Below, in pieces: positions 1 through 9,022 of a stretch of 64,000 nt of DNA (position 1 is its first letter; every line of letters begins with the position of its first letter). The position numbers and the translations under genes are program-made. The stretch lies in contig NZ_CP011868.1 of NCBI RefSeq assembly GCF_001294645.1, positions 1,736,001 through 1,800,000 of the forward strand. The letters run 5' to 3'. The notes under the pieces are model-generated. The model worked only from the letters and a program-made list of their open reading frames with translations, ran no database searches and had not been told where the DNA came from. The stretch is from Pseudonocardia sp. HH130629-09. GTDB lineage: Bacteria > Actinomycetota > Actinomycetes > Mycobacteriales > Pseudonocardiaceae.

Positions 1-1
1 G

Positions 2-478
2 AACGCGATGTCACGGGTGCTCGCCGGGGAACAGACCGGGTTCACCGGCGACGACCGCTACCTCGCCCACCGCTGGTTCACCCGGTCCGACCAGCGCGAC
101 GGTCACCCGCCGCAGGAGCAGGTGCGCCACTCCCGCCAGCTCGTCGCGGAGCTGCGGGCGGTGGCCGGGCGGCGTGCGGGGGACCCGGTGGTCGACCGGC
201 TCCTCGCACGGCTGGCCGCGGCCAGCGCCGAGTTCCGCGAGCTGTGGGCCGAGCACGAGGTCGCCGTCCGCCGCGTCGACCGCAAGACGCTGCGGCACCC
301 GCGGGTCGGCGCGCTGGTGATGGACTGCGAGACCCTCGTGACGCCCGACCTCGGCCAGCAGCTGGTCGTGCTCACCCCGGCCGACGACGACACCCGCGAG
401 CGGCTCGAGCTGCTGCGCGTGCTCGGCGTGCAGGAGTTCCCGACCGGGCCTGCGCCGGACGGACGCCCGGTGGCCTAG
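2..478 (+). CDS. MmyB-type transcriptional regulator, C-terminal part (5' truncated by window edge)
   Basis: The visible protein matches the C-terminal ligand-binding (MmyB) domain of actinobacterial XRE-family regulators. It has a W-rich start, a DRYLAHRWFTRSDQR-like stretch, then RHPRVGALVMDCETL and a final GQQLVVLTPADDDT segment, which is the usual end of this domain. The N-terminal helix-turn-helix expected in the family (about 100 residues) lies before the window. The frame is open to the first base, so the ATG at position 8 is probably internal. The TAG stop at 476-478 also forms the first half of the TANNNT hexamer in front of cobD. Targets and ligand cannot be read from the sequence. 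Confidence 0.75.
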   Translation, partial: NAMSRVLAGEQTGFTGDDRYLAHRWFTRSDQRDGHPPQEQVRHSRQLVAELRAVAGRRAGDPVVDRLLARLAAASAEFRELWAEHEVAVRRVDRKTLRHPRVGALVMDCETLVTPDLGQQLVVLTPADDDTRERLELLRVLGVQEFPTGPAPDGRPVA

Positions 479-481
479 TTT
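476..481 (+). promoter_or_regulatory. putative -10 hexamer of cobD (TAGTTT)
   Basis: TAGTTT fits the actinobacterial TANNNT -10 pattern and ends 7 nt before the cobD ATG, so the transcript would start at or next to the start codon (leaderless). It overlaps the stop codon of the preceding regulator gene. No clear -35 was identified. Confidence 0.4.
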
Positions 482-488
482 CCCCGGC

Positions 489-1496
489 ATGGGAACACGG
501 GGCCGCGCGACGGGGCTCGCCACCGGGATCGTCGCCGACGCACTGCTCGGCGACCCGCGGCGGGGGCACCCGGTTGCCGGGTTCGGTGCCGTCGCCGCCC
601 GGCTGGAGCGCCGGCTGTACCGCGACGCCGTCGCGCCCGGTGCCGCCTACACCGCGCTGCTGGTCGGTGGCACGGTCGCGGCCGGGGCGCTGGCCGAGGC
701 GGTCGCCCGCCGGGCCGGGGGTCGGCGGGAGACGGTCCTGCGGGCCGGGCTGACCGCCGTCGCCACGTGGGCGGTGCTCGGCGGGACCTCGCTGGTGGGG
801 GAGGGCGCCGCGCTGGCCGCGTCGCTCGACGCCGGCGACCTGGACGCCGCACGCGCCCGGATCCCGCACCTGTGCGCGCGTGACCCGGACCTGCTCGACG
901 CCGACGGCATGGCCCGTGCCGGAGCCGAGTCGCTGGCCGAGAACACCTCCGACGCCGTCGTCGGGCCGCTGGTGTGGGGTGCGGTCGCCGGGATCCCGGG
1001 GCTGCTCGGCTACCGCGCGGTGAACACCCTCGACGCGATGGTCGGCTACCGCTCCGCCCGGCACGCCCGCTTCGGGTGGGCCTCGGCCCGCCTCGACGAC
1101 CTGGTCAACCTGGCGCCGGCCCGGGTCACCGCGGTGGTCACCGTGGCCGTCGCGCCGCTGGTGGGGGGCTCGCCGGCGACCGCGCTGCGGACCTGGCGCC
1201 GCGACGCCGCCGGGCACCCCAGCCCGAACGCCGGTCCGGTCGAGGCGAGCGCCGCCGGTGCGCTCGGGCTGCGTCTGGGCGGGCCGACGGTCTACGCCCA
1301 CGGCACCGAGGACCGCCCGTCGCTCGGCGACGGGCACCCGCCCCGGGGCGCCGACCTGCACCGCGTCGCACGGCTGTCCCGGCTGGTGGCCGGGACGGCC
1401 GGGCTGTTCGCCGTCGCGACGGCGGCGGTCCTCGCACGGCGGGACGTGCCCACCCGGTCGGTGAGGGTGCATCGGGGGCGGTCGCCGAGCGGGTGA
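489..1496 (+). CDS. cobD: adenosylcobinamide-phosphate synthase CobD/CbiB
   Basis: This integral membrane protein joins aminopropanol (phosphate) to adenosylcobyric acid late in cobalamin synthesis. The 335-residue product has the family's N-terminal ADALLGDP-x-HPV segment (residues 16-30) and the conserved SLAENTSDAVVGPLVW stretch (148-163). It also has NTLDAMVGYRS followed by RFGWASARLDDLVNLAPAR (179-212), and several hydrophobic helices. Length is normal. The ATG sits 7 nt after TAGTTT, so a leaderless start is likely. It is separated from the rest of the cob series by a SURF1 gene on the other strand, so it probably has its own transcript. Confidence 0.93.
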   Translation: MGTRGRATGLATGIVADALLGDPRRGHPVAGFGAVAARLERRLYRDAVAPGAAYTALLVGGTVAAGALAEAVARRAGGRRETVLRAGLTAVATWAVLGGTSLVGEGAALAASLDAGDLDAARARIPHLCARDPDLLDADGMARAGAESLAENTSDAVVGPLVWGAVAGIPGLLGYRAVNTLDAMVGYRSARHARFGWASARLDDLVNLAPARVTAVVTVAVAPLVGGSPATALRTWRRDAAGHPSPNAGPVEASAAGALGLRLGGPTVYAHGTEDRPSLGDGHPPRGADLHRVARLSRLVAGTAGLFAVATAAVLARRDVPTRSVRVHRGRSPSG

Positions 1497-1541
1497 GCGG
1501 GTCCGGACGGAGGGATCGCGGGCGGTCGGTGTGTTCGGGGG

Positions 1542-1570
1542 CGAATTCACTTACCCGGTAAGCGAATTCG
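1542..1570. promoter_or_regulatory. 29-bp near-perfect palindrome, orphan operator candidate
   Basis: The two arms, CGAATTC-x-CTTACC and GGTAAG-x-GAATTCG, pair at every position but one around a single central base (1556). It is AT-rich for this genome and not followed by a T-run, so it looks like a dimeric repressor site (TetR-like geometry) and not a terminator. It lies between the convergent 3' ends of cobD and SURF1, where no promoter is needed. The rest of this 218-bp gap shows nothing recognisable. Confidence 0.5.
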
Positions 1571-1714
1571 GAGAGTGAGGCCCGCGAGGTGGCGCTGGTC
1601 AGGTGCGCGGGCGGCGCGGGAGACGGGTCGGACGGGTGGGTCCGCCGACCGGGCGATCGAGCGGGACCGGCCGGGTGCGGACCTGCCCGCCCGGCGCACC
1701 TGGCTGGGGCGGAG

Positions 1715-2605
1715 TCAGCCGGCGCCCGGACCGGAGCCGGCGGCGTCGCGGGCGGTGTCACGGGGGCTGTCGTCGGCACCATCGTTGGCACGGCCGTCGG
1801 GGGCGGGCTCGTCGCCGAAGCCGTCGCGGCCGGAGAGCTGGTCCCGCAGGCTGCCGGCCGTCTCGCGCTTCCCGTTGCGCTGCAACAGTTCCAGTCGGAT
1901 GAACAGGCCCAGCGCGATCAGGGCGACGGCGCCGAAGGTCAGCCACTGCAGGGCGTAGGAGAAGTTGCTGAACGGCGCTCCGCCCCCGACCGGCGCGATC
2001 GGGATCGGGTCCAGCACACCCGGCTGACCGGCCTCCAGTACGACGACGCCCTCGACCGGCGTCAGGCCGGTGGCGGCGGCGACCGACCGGGAGTCGGACA
2101 CGTAGACCTGGCGGGTGCCGTTCTCGACCAGCGGGGGGCGGCCCTGCGGGTCGGTCTCGTCCAGGCGCAGCCTGCCCTCGACGGTCACCGGCCCGGCGGG
2201 CGCCGCGGCGTACTCGGGCACGGCGCCCCGGTCCGCGGCCGGGACCGACCCCCGGTTCACCACGACGGTCCGACCGTCGGTGAGCCGCAGCGGCGTCAGC
2301 ACCTCGAACGCGGGCGCGCCGTCGACGACCCGCAGGCGGACGAGGGTCTCCGCGGCGCGGTCGAAGGAGCCGGTCAGGGTGCCCCGGCGCCACTGGTCCT
2401 CGGCGCCGATCCCGGTACCCGGCGGCACGAGCGTGTCGAACCCGACGGCGGGGGTCGCGTCGGCGGTGGCGATGGCCCGGCTCTGCGCGGAGCGCTCGGA
2501 CTCCCGGTCGAACTGCCACGGCGCGAGCAGCGTGTAGCAGGCGACGGCGAAGGCCAGCACCGCGACGACGAACGCGATCCACCCGGGACGCAGCAGGAAA
2601 CGCAC
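1715..2605 (-). CDS. SURF1 family cytochrome oxidase assembly protein
   Basis: SURF1 proteins assist heme insertion and assembly of aa3-type cytochrome c oxidase in the membrane. The 296-residue product has the typical two-helix layout: one transmembrane segment at residues 8-29 directly followed by WQFDRE, an extracytoplasmic domain, and a second helix at about 219-237 preceded by the family motif [12 protein letters not shown]. The last 60 residues are charged and disordered. The GTG start lies 7 nt from TACCCT (read on the minus strand), which suggests a leaderless mRNA. It interrupts the cobalamin genes on the opposite strand and is divergent from cobQ. Confidence 0.88.
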   Translation of the reverse strand: MRFLLRPGWIAFVVAVLAFAVACYTLLAPWQFDRESERSAQSRAIATADATPAVGFDTLVPPGTGIGAEDQWRRGTLTGSFDRAAETLVRLRVVDGAPAFEVLTPLRLTDGRTVVVNRGSVPAADRGAVPEYAAAPAGPVTVEGRLRLDETDPQGRPPLVENGTRQVYVSDSRSVAAATGLTPVEGVVVLEAGQPGVLDPIPIAPVGGGAPFSNFSYALQWLTFGAVALIALGLFIRLELLQRNGKRETAGSLRDQLSGRDGFGDEPAPDGRANDGADDSPRDTARDAAGSGPGAG

Positions 2606-2660
2606 GCCGCCCAGGGTAGCCGCGCCCGCCGACGGTCCCGCCGGGGCGATACTTCGCGCC

Positions 2661-4193
2661 GTGGTGGTTCAGGGAGCGGTCCTCGTCGCGGGGACGACGT
2701 CGGATGCGGGCAAGAGCGCCGTCGTCGCCGGCATCTGCCGGTGGCTGCACCGGCGCGGGGTCTCGGTGGCGCCGTTCAAGGCACAGAACATGAGCAACAA
2801 CTCGGTCGTCACCCCGGACGGCGGGGAGATCGGGCGGGCGCAGGCGATGCAGGCCTTCGCCTGCGGCATCGCCCCCTCGGTCGACCTGAACCCGGTGCTG
2901 CTCAAGCCCGGCGGGGACCGGACCTCGCAGGTCGTGGTGCGCGGCCGCGCCGACGGCCAGGTGTCGGCGCTGTCCTACCGGCACCGCACCGCGGCGCTGT
3001 CCGACGTCGTCGCCGACTCCCTGGCCCGGCTGCGCGCCCGCCACGACGTCGTGGTCTGCGAGGGGGCGGGCTCGCCCGCGGAGATCAACCTGCGGGCCAC
3101 CGACCTCGCCAACATGGGCTTCGCCCGGCGCAACGACCTGCCGGTGCTCGTCGTCGGCGACATCGACCGCGGCGGGGTGCTCGCGCACCTGTTCGGCACC
3201 CTCGCCGTGCTCGAGTCGGCCGACCAGGCGCTGATCGCCGGCTTCGTGATCAACAAGTTCCGCGGGGACCCCCGTCTGCTCGAACCCGGCCTCGACCGGC
3301 TGCGCGAGCTCACCGGGCGGCCGACGCTGGGCGTGCTGCCCTTCGCCGAGGGGCTCTGGCTCGACGCCGAGGACTCGCTCTCCGCCGTCGCCGACGGGGT
3401 GCTCGGGCGTCCGGCCCCGCCACTCGGCACCCAGTGGCTGCGGGTCGGGGTCGTCCGGTTCCCGCGGATCTCCAACGCCACCGACGCCGAGGCGCTGGCC
3501 TGCGAACCGGGCGTCGCCGTGCGGTACGTGACCGAGCCGTCGCGGCTCGCCGACAGCGACGTCGTCGTCCTGCCCGGGACGAAGACGACCGTCTCGGACC
3601 TGGCCTGGCTGCGGTCCTCCGGGATGGCCGACGCGGTGCGCGCGCACGCCGCGTCCGGGCGTCCGGTACTGGGGATCTGCGGGGGCTACCAGATGCTCGG
3701 GCACACCGTCGCCGACCCGGAGGGGGCCGAGGCTGCCCCCGGCACCTCCGTCGCCGGGCTGGGGTTGCTGGACCTGGAGATCGCCTTCGACCCGGTCAAG
3801 CACCTCGGCACCCCCACCGCGACGGCGTGGGGCGAGACCGTCACCGGCTACGAGATCCACCACGGCCGCGTCGTGCGCTCCGGCGACCCCGGCCTGATCG
3901 GAGTGGAGGGCAGCGACCGCGGCAACGTCCTGGGCACGCACTGGCACGGCCTCGCCGAGAACGACGGCTTCCGGCGGCTGCTGCTCACCCGCCTCGCCGA
4001 CGAGGCAGGGCGAACCGGGTTCCGGGTGGCACAGGACACGTCGTTCGCGGCCGAGCGCACCCGGCAGGTGGATCTGCTGGCCGACCTGGTCGAACACCAC
4101 CTGGACACGTCGTCACTTGAACATGTGATCGGACACGGTGCGCCGTCGGACCTCCCTGTGCTGACCTCCGGTCTGGCAGCCTCACCGGCGTGA
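2661..4193 (+). CDS. cobQ: cobyric acid synthase CobQ
   Basis: CobQ amidates four side chains (b, d, e, g) of adenosylcobyrinate a,c-diamide using glutamine and ATP. The 510-residue protein has an N-terminal dethiobiotin-synthetase-like domain with GTTSDAGKS (11-19), [12 protein letters not shown] (37-48) and [10 protein letters not shown]. Its C-terminal class I glutamine amidotransferase has the nucleophile Cys340 in GICGGYQML and a YEIHHGR motif near 398-403. GTG start; a GATACT hexamer ends 7 nt upstream, so it is probably leaderless. The stop overlaps the next start as GTGA, indicating co-translation with the chelatase gene. Confidence 0.96.
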   Translation: MVVQGAVLVAGTTSDAGKSAVVAGICRWLHRRGVSVAPFKAQNMSNNSVVTPDGGEIGRAQAMQAFACGIAPSVDLNPVLLKPGGDRTSQVVVRGRADGQVSALSYRHRTAALSDVVADSLARLRARHDVVVCEGAGSPAEINLRATDLANMGFARRNDLPVLVVGDIDRGGVLAHLFGTLAVLESADQALIAGFVINKFRGDPRLLEPGLDRLRELTGRPTLGVLPFAEGLWLDAEDSLSAVADGVLGRPAPPLGTQWLRVGVVRFPRISNATDAEALACEPGVAVRYVTEPSRLADSDVVVLPGTKTTVSDLAWLRSSGMADAVRAHAASGRPVLGICGGYQMLGHTVADPEGAEAAPGTSVAGLGLLDLEIAFDPVKHLGTPTATAWGETVTGYEIHHGRVVRSGDPGLIGVEGSDRGNVLGTHWHGLAENDGFRRLLLTRLADEAGRTGFRVAQDTSFAAERTRQVDLLADLVEHHLDTSSLEHVIGHGAPSDLPVLTSGLAASPA

Positions 4194-6442
4194 GCACGAG
4201 CACCGCCCCCGCCGCCGGACCTCCCCGTTTCCCGTTCTCCGCCGTCGTCGGTCACGACGACCTGCGGCTGGCGCTGCTGCTCAACGCCGTGCACCCGGGC
4301 GTCGGCGGTGTCCTGGTGCGCGGGGAGAAGGGCACCGCGAAGTCCACGGCGGTGCGCGCGCTGGCGGCGCTGCTGCCCTCGCACGAGGTCGTCGAGGCCT
4401 GCCGGTTCGGCTGCGACCCCGCCGCGCCGGACCCGTCCTGCCCGGACGGCCCGCACCCGGCTGGCGCACCGGGCGGCCGCCGCCCGGCCCGGCTGGTCGA
4501 GCTGCCCGTCGGTGCGACCGAGGACCGCCTGGTCGGCTCGCTCGACCTGGAGAAGGCGCTGTCCGAGGGGCGCCGCGCTTACCAGCCCGGTCTGCTCGCC
4601 GACGCCCACCGCGGGGTGCTCTACGTCGACGAGGTCAACCTGCTGCACGACCACCTCGTCGACCTGCTGCTCGACGCCGCCGCGATGGGCCGCGCGCACG
4701 TCGAGCGCGACGGCGTCTCCGTCTCGCACGCGGCCCGGTTCCTGCTGGTCGGGACGATGAACCCGGAGGAGGGCGAGCTGCGCCCGCAGCTGCTCGACCG
4801 GTTCGGGCTGACCGTGGAGGTCCGGGCCAGCCGCGACGTCGACACCCGCGTCGAGGTGACCCGGCGGCGGATGGCGTTCGAGGACGACCCGGTCGGGTTC
4901 GTCGCCCGGTTCGCCCCGGACGAGACCGCGACCGCGGCCCGGCTCCGCGCCGCGCAGGCCCGTGTCTCCGCCGTCGCGGTGAGCGACCGCGAGCTGCGGC
5001 GGATCGCGTTCGTGTGCGCCCGGTTCGACGTCGACGGCATGCGCGCCGACCTGGTCATCACCCGCGCCGCGGCCGCGCACGCCGCCTGGGAGGGCCGCGA
5101 CGCGATGACCGCCGACGACGTGCGTGTCGCCGCCCGGCTCGCGCTGCCGCACCGCCGTCGCCGCGACCCGTTCGACGAGCCCGGCCTGGACCCGGCCGAG
5201 CTGGACCGCGCCCTCGCCGACGCCGAGGAGCACCTGGGTCCCGAGGACGGCCCGGGCCCCGACGACGACCCCGACCACGATCCGGACCCCGGTCCGGGCC
5301 CCGGCGACCCGGCCGAGCCGCAGGACGGGCCGGACGGCTCCGGGGCGGGCGAGGAGCCCGACGGGACCGGGGGGACGACCCCCGAGGCGGACGACCCGCA
5401 CGGCCCCGCGACCGGGTCCGGCGGGCGCGCCGAGGCACCCGGCACGGACAGCGCTGACGGCGCCGACGGCGCGACCGACCCGACCGAGGCGACGGAGACG
5501 ACCGAGGGGACCGCGGCGACGGACCCGGGGGACCGGGAATCCGGGGCCGCGCAGGCACCGGCCGGGGGCGACGGCGGGGAGGGCCGCGCCGTCGTCGTCG
5601 GGGACGCTGCCCGGCTGCACCGGGCCACGGTCAGGAAGTTCACCGTGCCCGGGCTGGGCGCGGGCGCCCCGGGGCGCCGCTCCCGGGCCCGCACCGACAC
5701 CGGGCGCGTCGTCCGCCCGTCCGGGGCGGGGACCACCCGCGCCGCGGACCTGCACCTGCCCGCGACCGTGCTCGCCGCGGCCCCGCACCAGGCCGGTCGC
5801 GGGCGCCGCGGGCCGGGCCTGCTGGTCCGCCGCGACGACCTGCGCCGCGCCGAGCGGGAGGGCCGCGAGGGCAACCTGGTGCTGTTCGTGGTCGACGCGT
5901 CCGGCTCGATGGCCGCGCGCAGGCGGATGACCGCGGTGTCCGGCGCCGTGCTGGGCCTGCTCCGCGACGCCTACCAGCGCCGGGACAAGGTCGGGCTGGT
6001 CACCTTCCGGGCCCGGGCGGCGGAGCTGGCGCTGCCCCCGACGTCGTCGGTGCCGACCGCCCAGCAGCGCCTGTCCCGGCTGCGCACCGGCGGGCGGACC
6101 CCGCTGGCCGGCGGACTGCTCAAGGCCCGCGCCGTGCTCGACGCCGAGCGGCGCCGGGACCCGCGCCGTCGCCCGCTGGTCGTCCTGCTCACCGACGGGC
6201 GGGCCACCGTCGCCGCCCGCGACGGCGGGGACCCCGTCGCGGACTCCCGCCGCGCCGCCGCGCTGCTGGCCGCGGACGGGGTGCACACCGTCGTCGTCGA
6301 CTGCGAGGCCGGGCACGTGCGCCTGGGGCTCGCCGCGCCGCTCGCCGCCGCCGCGGGCGGCGAGCTGGTGACCCTTGACGAGCTGACCGCCGACAGCGTG
6401 GGCGACCTGGTCCGGGCGACCCGGTCCGCGCGCGCCGCCTGA
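4190..6442 (+). CDS. fused ChlI/ChlD-type chelatase subunit (putative cobaltochelatase AAA+/VWA component)
   Basis: The 750-residue protein joins the two helper subunits of AAA+ metal chelatases in one chain. Residues 10-330 form a MgChelatase I-type AAA+ domain with Walker [10 protein letters not shown] (45-53), Walker [10 protein letters not shown] (142-150) and a conserved [19 protein letters not shown] stretch. Residues about 345-480 are an acidic, Pro/Gly/Asp/Glu-rich linker. The C-terminal von Willebrand A domain carries the MIDAS DASGS (569-573). Position between cobQ and cobO argues that it powers cobalt insertion with a CobN-type subunit encoded elsewhere, replacing CobS/CobT. This is an inference; such proteins are usually annotated as magnesium chelatase. 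Confidence 0.88.
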   Translation: MSTSTAPAAGPPRFPFSAVVGHDDLRLALLLNAVHPGVGGVLVRGEKGTAKSTAVRALAALLPSHEVVEACRFGCDPAAPDPSCPDGPHPAGAPGGRRPARLVELPVGATEDRLVGSLDLEKALSEGRRAYQPGLLADAHRGVLYVDEVNLLHDHLVDLLLDAAAMGRAHVERDGVSVSHAARFLLVGTMNPEEGELRPQLLDRFGLTVEVRASRDVDTRVEVTRRRMAFEDDPVGFVARFAPDETATAARLRAAQARVSAVAVSDRELRRIAFVCARFDVDGMRADLVITRAAAAHAAWEGRDAMTADDVRVAARLALPHRRRRDPFDEPGLDPAELDRALADAEEHLGPEDGPGPDDDPDHDPDPGPGPGDPAEPQDGPDGSGAGEEPDGTGGTTPEADDPHGPATGSGGRAEAPGTDSADGADGATDPTEATETTEGTAATDPGDRESGAAQAPAGGDGGEGRAVVVGDAARLHRATVRKFTVPGLGAGAPGRRSRARTDTGRVVRPSGAGTTRAADLHLPATVLAAAPHQAGRGRRGPGLLVRRDDLRRAEREGREGNLVLFVVDASGSMAARRRMTAVSGAVLGLLRDAYQRRDKVGLVTFRARAAELALPPTSSVPTAQQRLSRLRTGGRTPLAGGLLKARAVLDAERRRDPRRRPLVVLLTDGRATVAARDGGDPVADSRRAAALLAADGVHTVVVDCEAGHVRLGLAAPLAAAAGGELVTLDELTADSVGDLVRATRSARAA

Positions 6443-6471
6443 CACACCACGCCCGAGAAGGAGGGACCGCC

Positions 6472-7086
6472 GTGCCGCAGGGACAGGTGTCCGTCACGCC
6501 CGCCGACGGGCTCACCACCCGACAGCGCCGCAACCGGCCGCTGCTGGTGGTGCACACCGGGGTGATGAAGGGGAAGTCGACCGCCGCGTTCGGGATGGCG
6601 CTGCGCGGCTGGAACCAGGGCTGGTCGATCGGGGTGTTCCAGTTTGTCAAGTCCGCGAAGTGGAAGGTCGGGGAGGAGGAGGCGTTCCGCGCGCTGGGGG
6701 CCGTCCACGAGCAGACCGGGCAGGGCGGGCCCGTGGAGTGGCACAAGATGGGGTCGGGCTGGTCCTGGTCGCGCAAGGCGGGCACCGAGACCGACCACGC
6801 CGCCGACGCCGTCGAGGGCTGGGCCGAGATCCGCCGCCGCATCGAGCGCGAGGAGCACCAGGTCTACGTCCTCGACGAGTTCACCTACCCGCTGAAGTGG
6901 GGCTGGATCGACGTCGACGAGGTCGTCGGGGTGCTGACCGCCCGGACCGGCCGGCAGCACGTGATCATCACTGGAAGGGACGCCCCGCCCGCCCTGATCG
7001 AGGCCGCCGACCTGGTCATGGAGACCACGAAGATCAAGCACCCGATGGACGCCGGGCAGAAGGGCCAGCGGGGGATCGAGTGGTGA
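6472..7086 (+). CDS. cobO: corrinoid adenosyltransferase CobO
   Basis: CobO transfers the adenosyl group of ATP to the cobalt of cob(I)yrinic or cob(I)inamide intermediates. The 204-residue product has the CobA/BtuR-type P-loop HTGVMKGKST (28-37), a QFVKSAKWKVGEE segment, and VLDEFTYPLKWGW with the conserved acidic pair. Its length is normal for the family. The GTG at 6472 is chosen because GAAGGAGG precedes it at good distance. The final TGA overlaps the GTG of cobB. Confidence 0.95.
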   Translation: MPQGQVSVTPADGLTTRQRRNRPLLVVHTGVMKGKSTAAFGMALRGWNQGWSIGVFQFVKSAKWKVGEEEAFRALGAVHEQTGQGGPVEWHKMGSGWSWSRKAGTETDHAADAVEGWAEIRRRIEREEHQVYVLDEFTYPLKWGWIDVDEVVGVLTARTGRQHVIITGRDAPPALIEAADLVMETTKIKHPMDAGQKGQRGIEW

Positions 7087-8468
7087 CCACCGTGACCACG
7101 GCCCGCGCGCTGGTCGTCGCGGCGCCGTCGTCGGGCAGCGGGAAGACGACGGTGGCGACCGGGCTGATGGCCGCGCTGTCGCGGCGCGGCACCCGGGTCG
7201 CGCCGTTCAAGATCGGGCCGGACTACATCGACCCCGGCTACCACACGCTCGCCGCGGGCCGTCCGGGCCGCAACCTCGACGTCGTCCTGCAGGGCGCCGA
7301 CCGGCTCGCCCCGCTGGCCCGGCACGGGAGCCGGGACGCCGACGTCGCCGTCGTCGAGGGGGTGATGGGGCTGTTCGACGGCCGCATCGCCGACGGCGCC
7401 GGGTCCACCGCGCAGGTCGCCGCCGCGCTGGGGGCACCGGTGGTGCTGGTCGTCGACGTCCGGGGGCAGTCCCGGTCGCTGGCCGCGTTGCTGCACGGGT
7501 TCCGCAGCTTCGACGAGTCCGTGCAGGTGGCGGGGGTGATCCTCAACCGGGTCGGGTCGCAGCGCCACGCCGACGTCTGCCGGGCCGCGGCCGAGGAGGT
7601 CGGGCTGCCGGTGCTCGGCGCCGTCCCGCGACGGGCCGAGCTGGCGGTGCCCTCGCGGCACCTGGGCCTGGTCACCGCCGCCGAGCACGGCACCGCCGCG
7701 ACCGCCGCGGTGGACGCGATGGCCGAGCTCGTCGCCACACACGTGGATCTCGACGCCGTCCTCGCACTCGCCCGCCCGCTGCCCGCCGGCCCGGTCTGGG
7801 ACCCGGCCGCCGAGGTCGGCACGAGCGGCACGGCGGGGCAGCGGCCGCTCGTCGCGCTCGCCGGGGGGCCCGCGTTCGGGTTCGGCTACGCCGAGCACGC
7901 CGAGCTCCTCACCGCGGCCGGCGCCGACGTGGCGACCTTCGACCCGCTGCGCGACCCCGCGCTCCCGGCGGGCACCGCCGCGCTCGTGCTGCCCGGCGGC
8001 TTCCCCGAGGAGCACGTCGGCGCGCTCGGCGACAACGCACCGCTGCGGGCGCAGGTCGCGGCGCTGGCCGCGTCCGGGGCGCCGGTGCACGCCGAGTGCG
8101 GCGGGCTGCTCTACCTGTGCCGCGACCTAGACGGGACGCCGATGTGCGGGGTCCTCGACGCGTCGGCGGGGATGACCCCACGGCTCACCCTCGGCTACCG
8201 CGACGCGGTCGCGGTGTCGGCGTCGCCGCTGTTCGCGGCGGGCGAGCGGGCCGGGGCACACGAGTTCCACCGGTGCGCGGTCACCCCGCGGGCCGGTGCG
8301 GCCCCGGCCTGGGCGTGGCGGGGCGGGGAGCCGGAGGGCTACGTCGAGGACCGGGTGCACGCCTCGTTCCTGCACACCCACCCGGCCGGCGTGCCCGGCG
8401 CCGTCGCCCGGTTCGTCGCGGCGGCACGCCACACCCGGGCCGGGGCCGCCCCGGCCGCGTTCGCATGA
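7083..8468 (+). CDS. cobB: cobyrinic acid a,c-diamide synthase CobB
   Basis: CobB is the glutamine-dependent amidase for the a and c side chains of the corrin ring. From the GTG that overlaps the cobO stop (GTGA) the protein is 461 residues. P-loop APSSGSGKTT lies at 14-23, GPDYIDPGYH at 45-54 and the class I amidotransferase Cys339 in HAECGG. A conserved EFH segment (AHEFHRCAV) and an HTHPAGVP-like C-terminus follow. The frame is open further upstream, but that part is a shadow of cobO. The stop overlaps the next gene as ATGA and falls inside a long hairpin. Confidence 0.95.
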   Translation: MTTVTTARALVVAAPSSGSGKTTVATGLMAALSRRGTRVAPFKIGPDYIDPGYHTLAAGRPGRNLDVVLQGADRLAPLARHGSRDADVAVVEGVMGLFDGRIADGAGSTAQVAAALGAPVVLVVDVRGQSRSLAALLHGFRSFDESVQVAGVILNRVGSQRHADVCRAAAEEVGLPVLGAVPRRAELAVPSRHLGLVTAAEHGTAATAAVDAMAELVATHVDLDAVLALARPLPAGPVWDPAAEVGTSGTAGQRPLVALAGGPAFGFGYAEHAELLTAAGADVATFDPLRDPALPAGTAALVLPGGFPEEHVGALGDNAPLRAQVAALAASGAPVHAECGGLLYLCRDLDGTPMCGVLDASAGMTPRLTLGYRDAVAVSASPLFAAGERAGAHEFHRCAVTPRAGAAPAWAWRGGEPEGYVEDRVHASFLHTHPAGVPGAVARFVAAARHTRAGAAPAAFA

Positions 8469-9022
8469 TCATCGGTCGTGGAGCCGACCGTCCGCGTGCC
8501 GAGCTCTCCGCTCCACGACCGGTGATCACGGTCGGGGTGGGGCTGCGCCCCGGAACCCCCGAGGCCGCGGTGCGTGCGCTGCTGGACCGGGTCGCCGCCG
8601 AGCACGGGCTGGAGCTCGGCGACGCCGTCGTCGCCACCCTGGACCGGCGGGTCGCCGAACCCGGTCTGCTGGCGGCCGTCGCACCGCGGGAACCGCACGG
8701 ATTCGCCGCGGCCGCACTGGCCGTGGTCGGGGTGGCGAGGCCGGATGCCCGGGTCGCCGCGGCCGTCGGGGCCCCATCGGTCGCAGAGGCCGCCGCGCTC
8801 CTCGCCGCGGGCGACGGAGCCCAGCTGATCGTGGGCAAGACCGCTGGTCAGGGCGTCACGGTCGCCGTGGCCGCCCGGGCGGCGGATGTGGGATTGCCCT
8901 CCGGGGGCTCCTGCGACACATGCGGTCCCGGCTATCGTCCGACGTCGCCGTCGAGCGGGGGCCCGGCGCAGGGACCCGCTGCCACCACCGGGCGTCGGAG
9001 TCCGGGAGAGGAACGTCGTTGA
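8465..9022 (+). CDS. cobalamin biosynthesis protein, CobE/CbiG C-terminal domain
   Basis: Residues from about 20 onward match the CobE/GbiG-C family. VITVGVGLRPGT opens the domain and VGAPSVAEAAALLAA followed by LIVGKTAGQGVTVAVA closes it. In CbiG the C-terminal domain takes part in ring contraction-associated deacylation; the stand-alone form is less well defined. The ATG overlaps the cobB stop (ATGA). The first 19 codons are encoded by a hairpin and do not look like the family, so the GTG at 8522 is an alternative start. A Cys-containing tail (CDTCGPG) and a Pro/Gly-rich end are unusual. The stop overlaps the TTG of the next gene. Confidence 0.75.
   Translation: MIIGRGADRPRAELSAPRPVITVGVGLRPGTPEAAVRALLDRVAAEHGLELGDAVVATLDRRVAEPGLLAAVAPREPHGFAAAALAVVGVARPDARVAAAVGAPSVAEAAALLAAGDGAQLIVGKTAGQGVTVAVAARAADVGLPSGGSCDTCGPGYRPTSPSSGGPAQGPAATTGRRSPGEERR
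8466..8528 (+). terminator. 18-bp stem-loop over the cobB stop / cobE start
   Basis: Arms 8466-8483 and 8511-8528 (TGATCATCGGTCGTGGAG against its complement) pair with a single G-T type mismatch around a 27-nt loop. There is no T-run. It could attenuate read-through from cobB, or it could fold the first codons of the downstream gene; the sequence alone does not decide. Confidence 0.4.

Noticed and set aside
1589..4120. Open frame of 843 codons across SURF1 and cobQ on the plus strand
   Set aside because: It is antisense to SURF1 and out of frame with cobQ, Arg/Gly/Ala-rich and without any domain; a GC-driven shadow.
3848..6445. Open frame of 865 codons on the minus strand opposite the chelatase gene
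   Set aside because: The plus-strand frame has clear AAA+ and VWA motifs; the opposite frame is low-complexity shadow.
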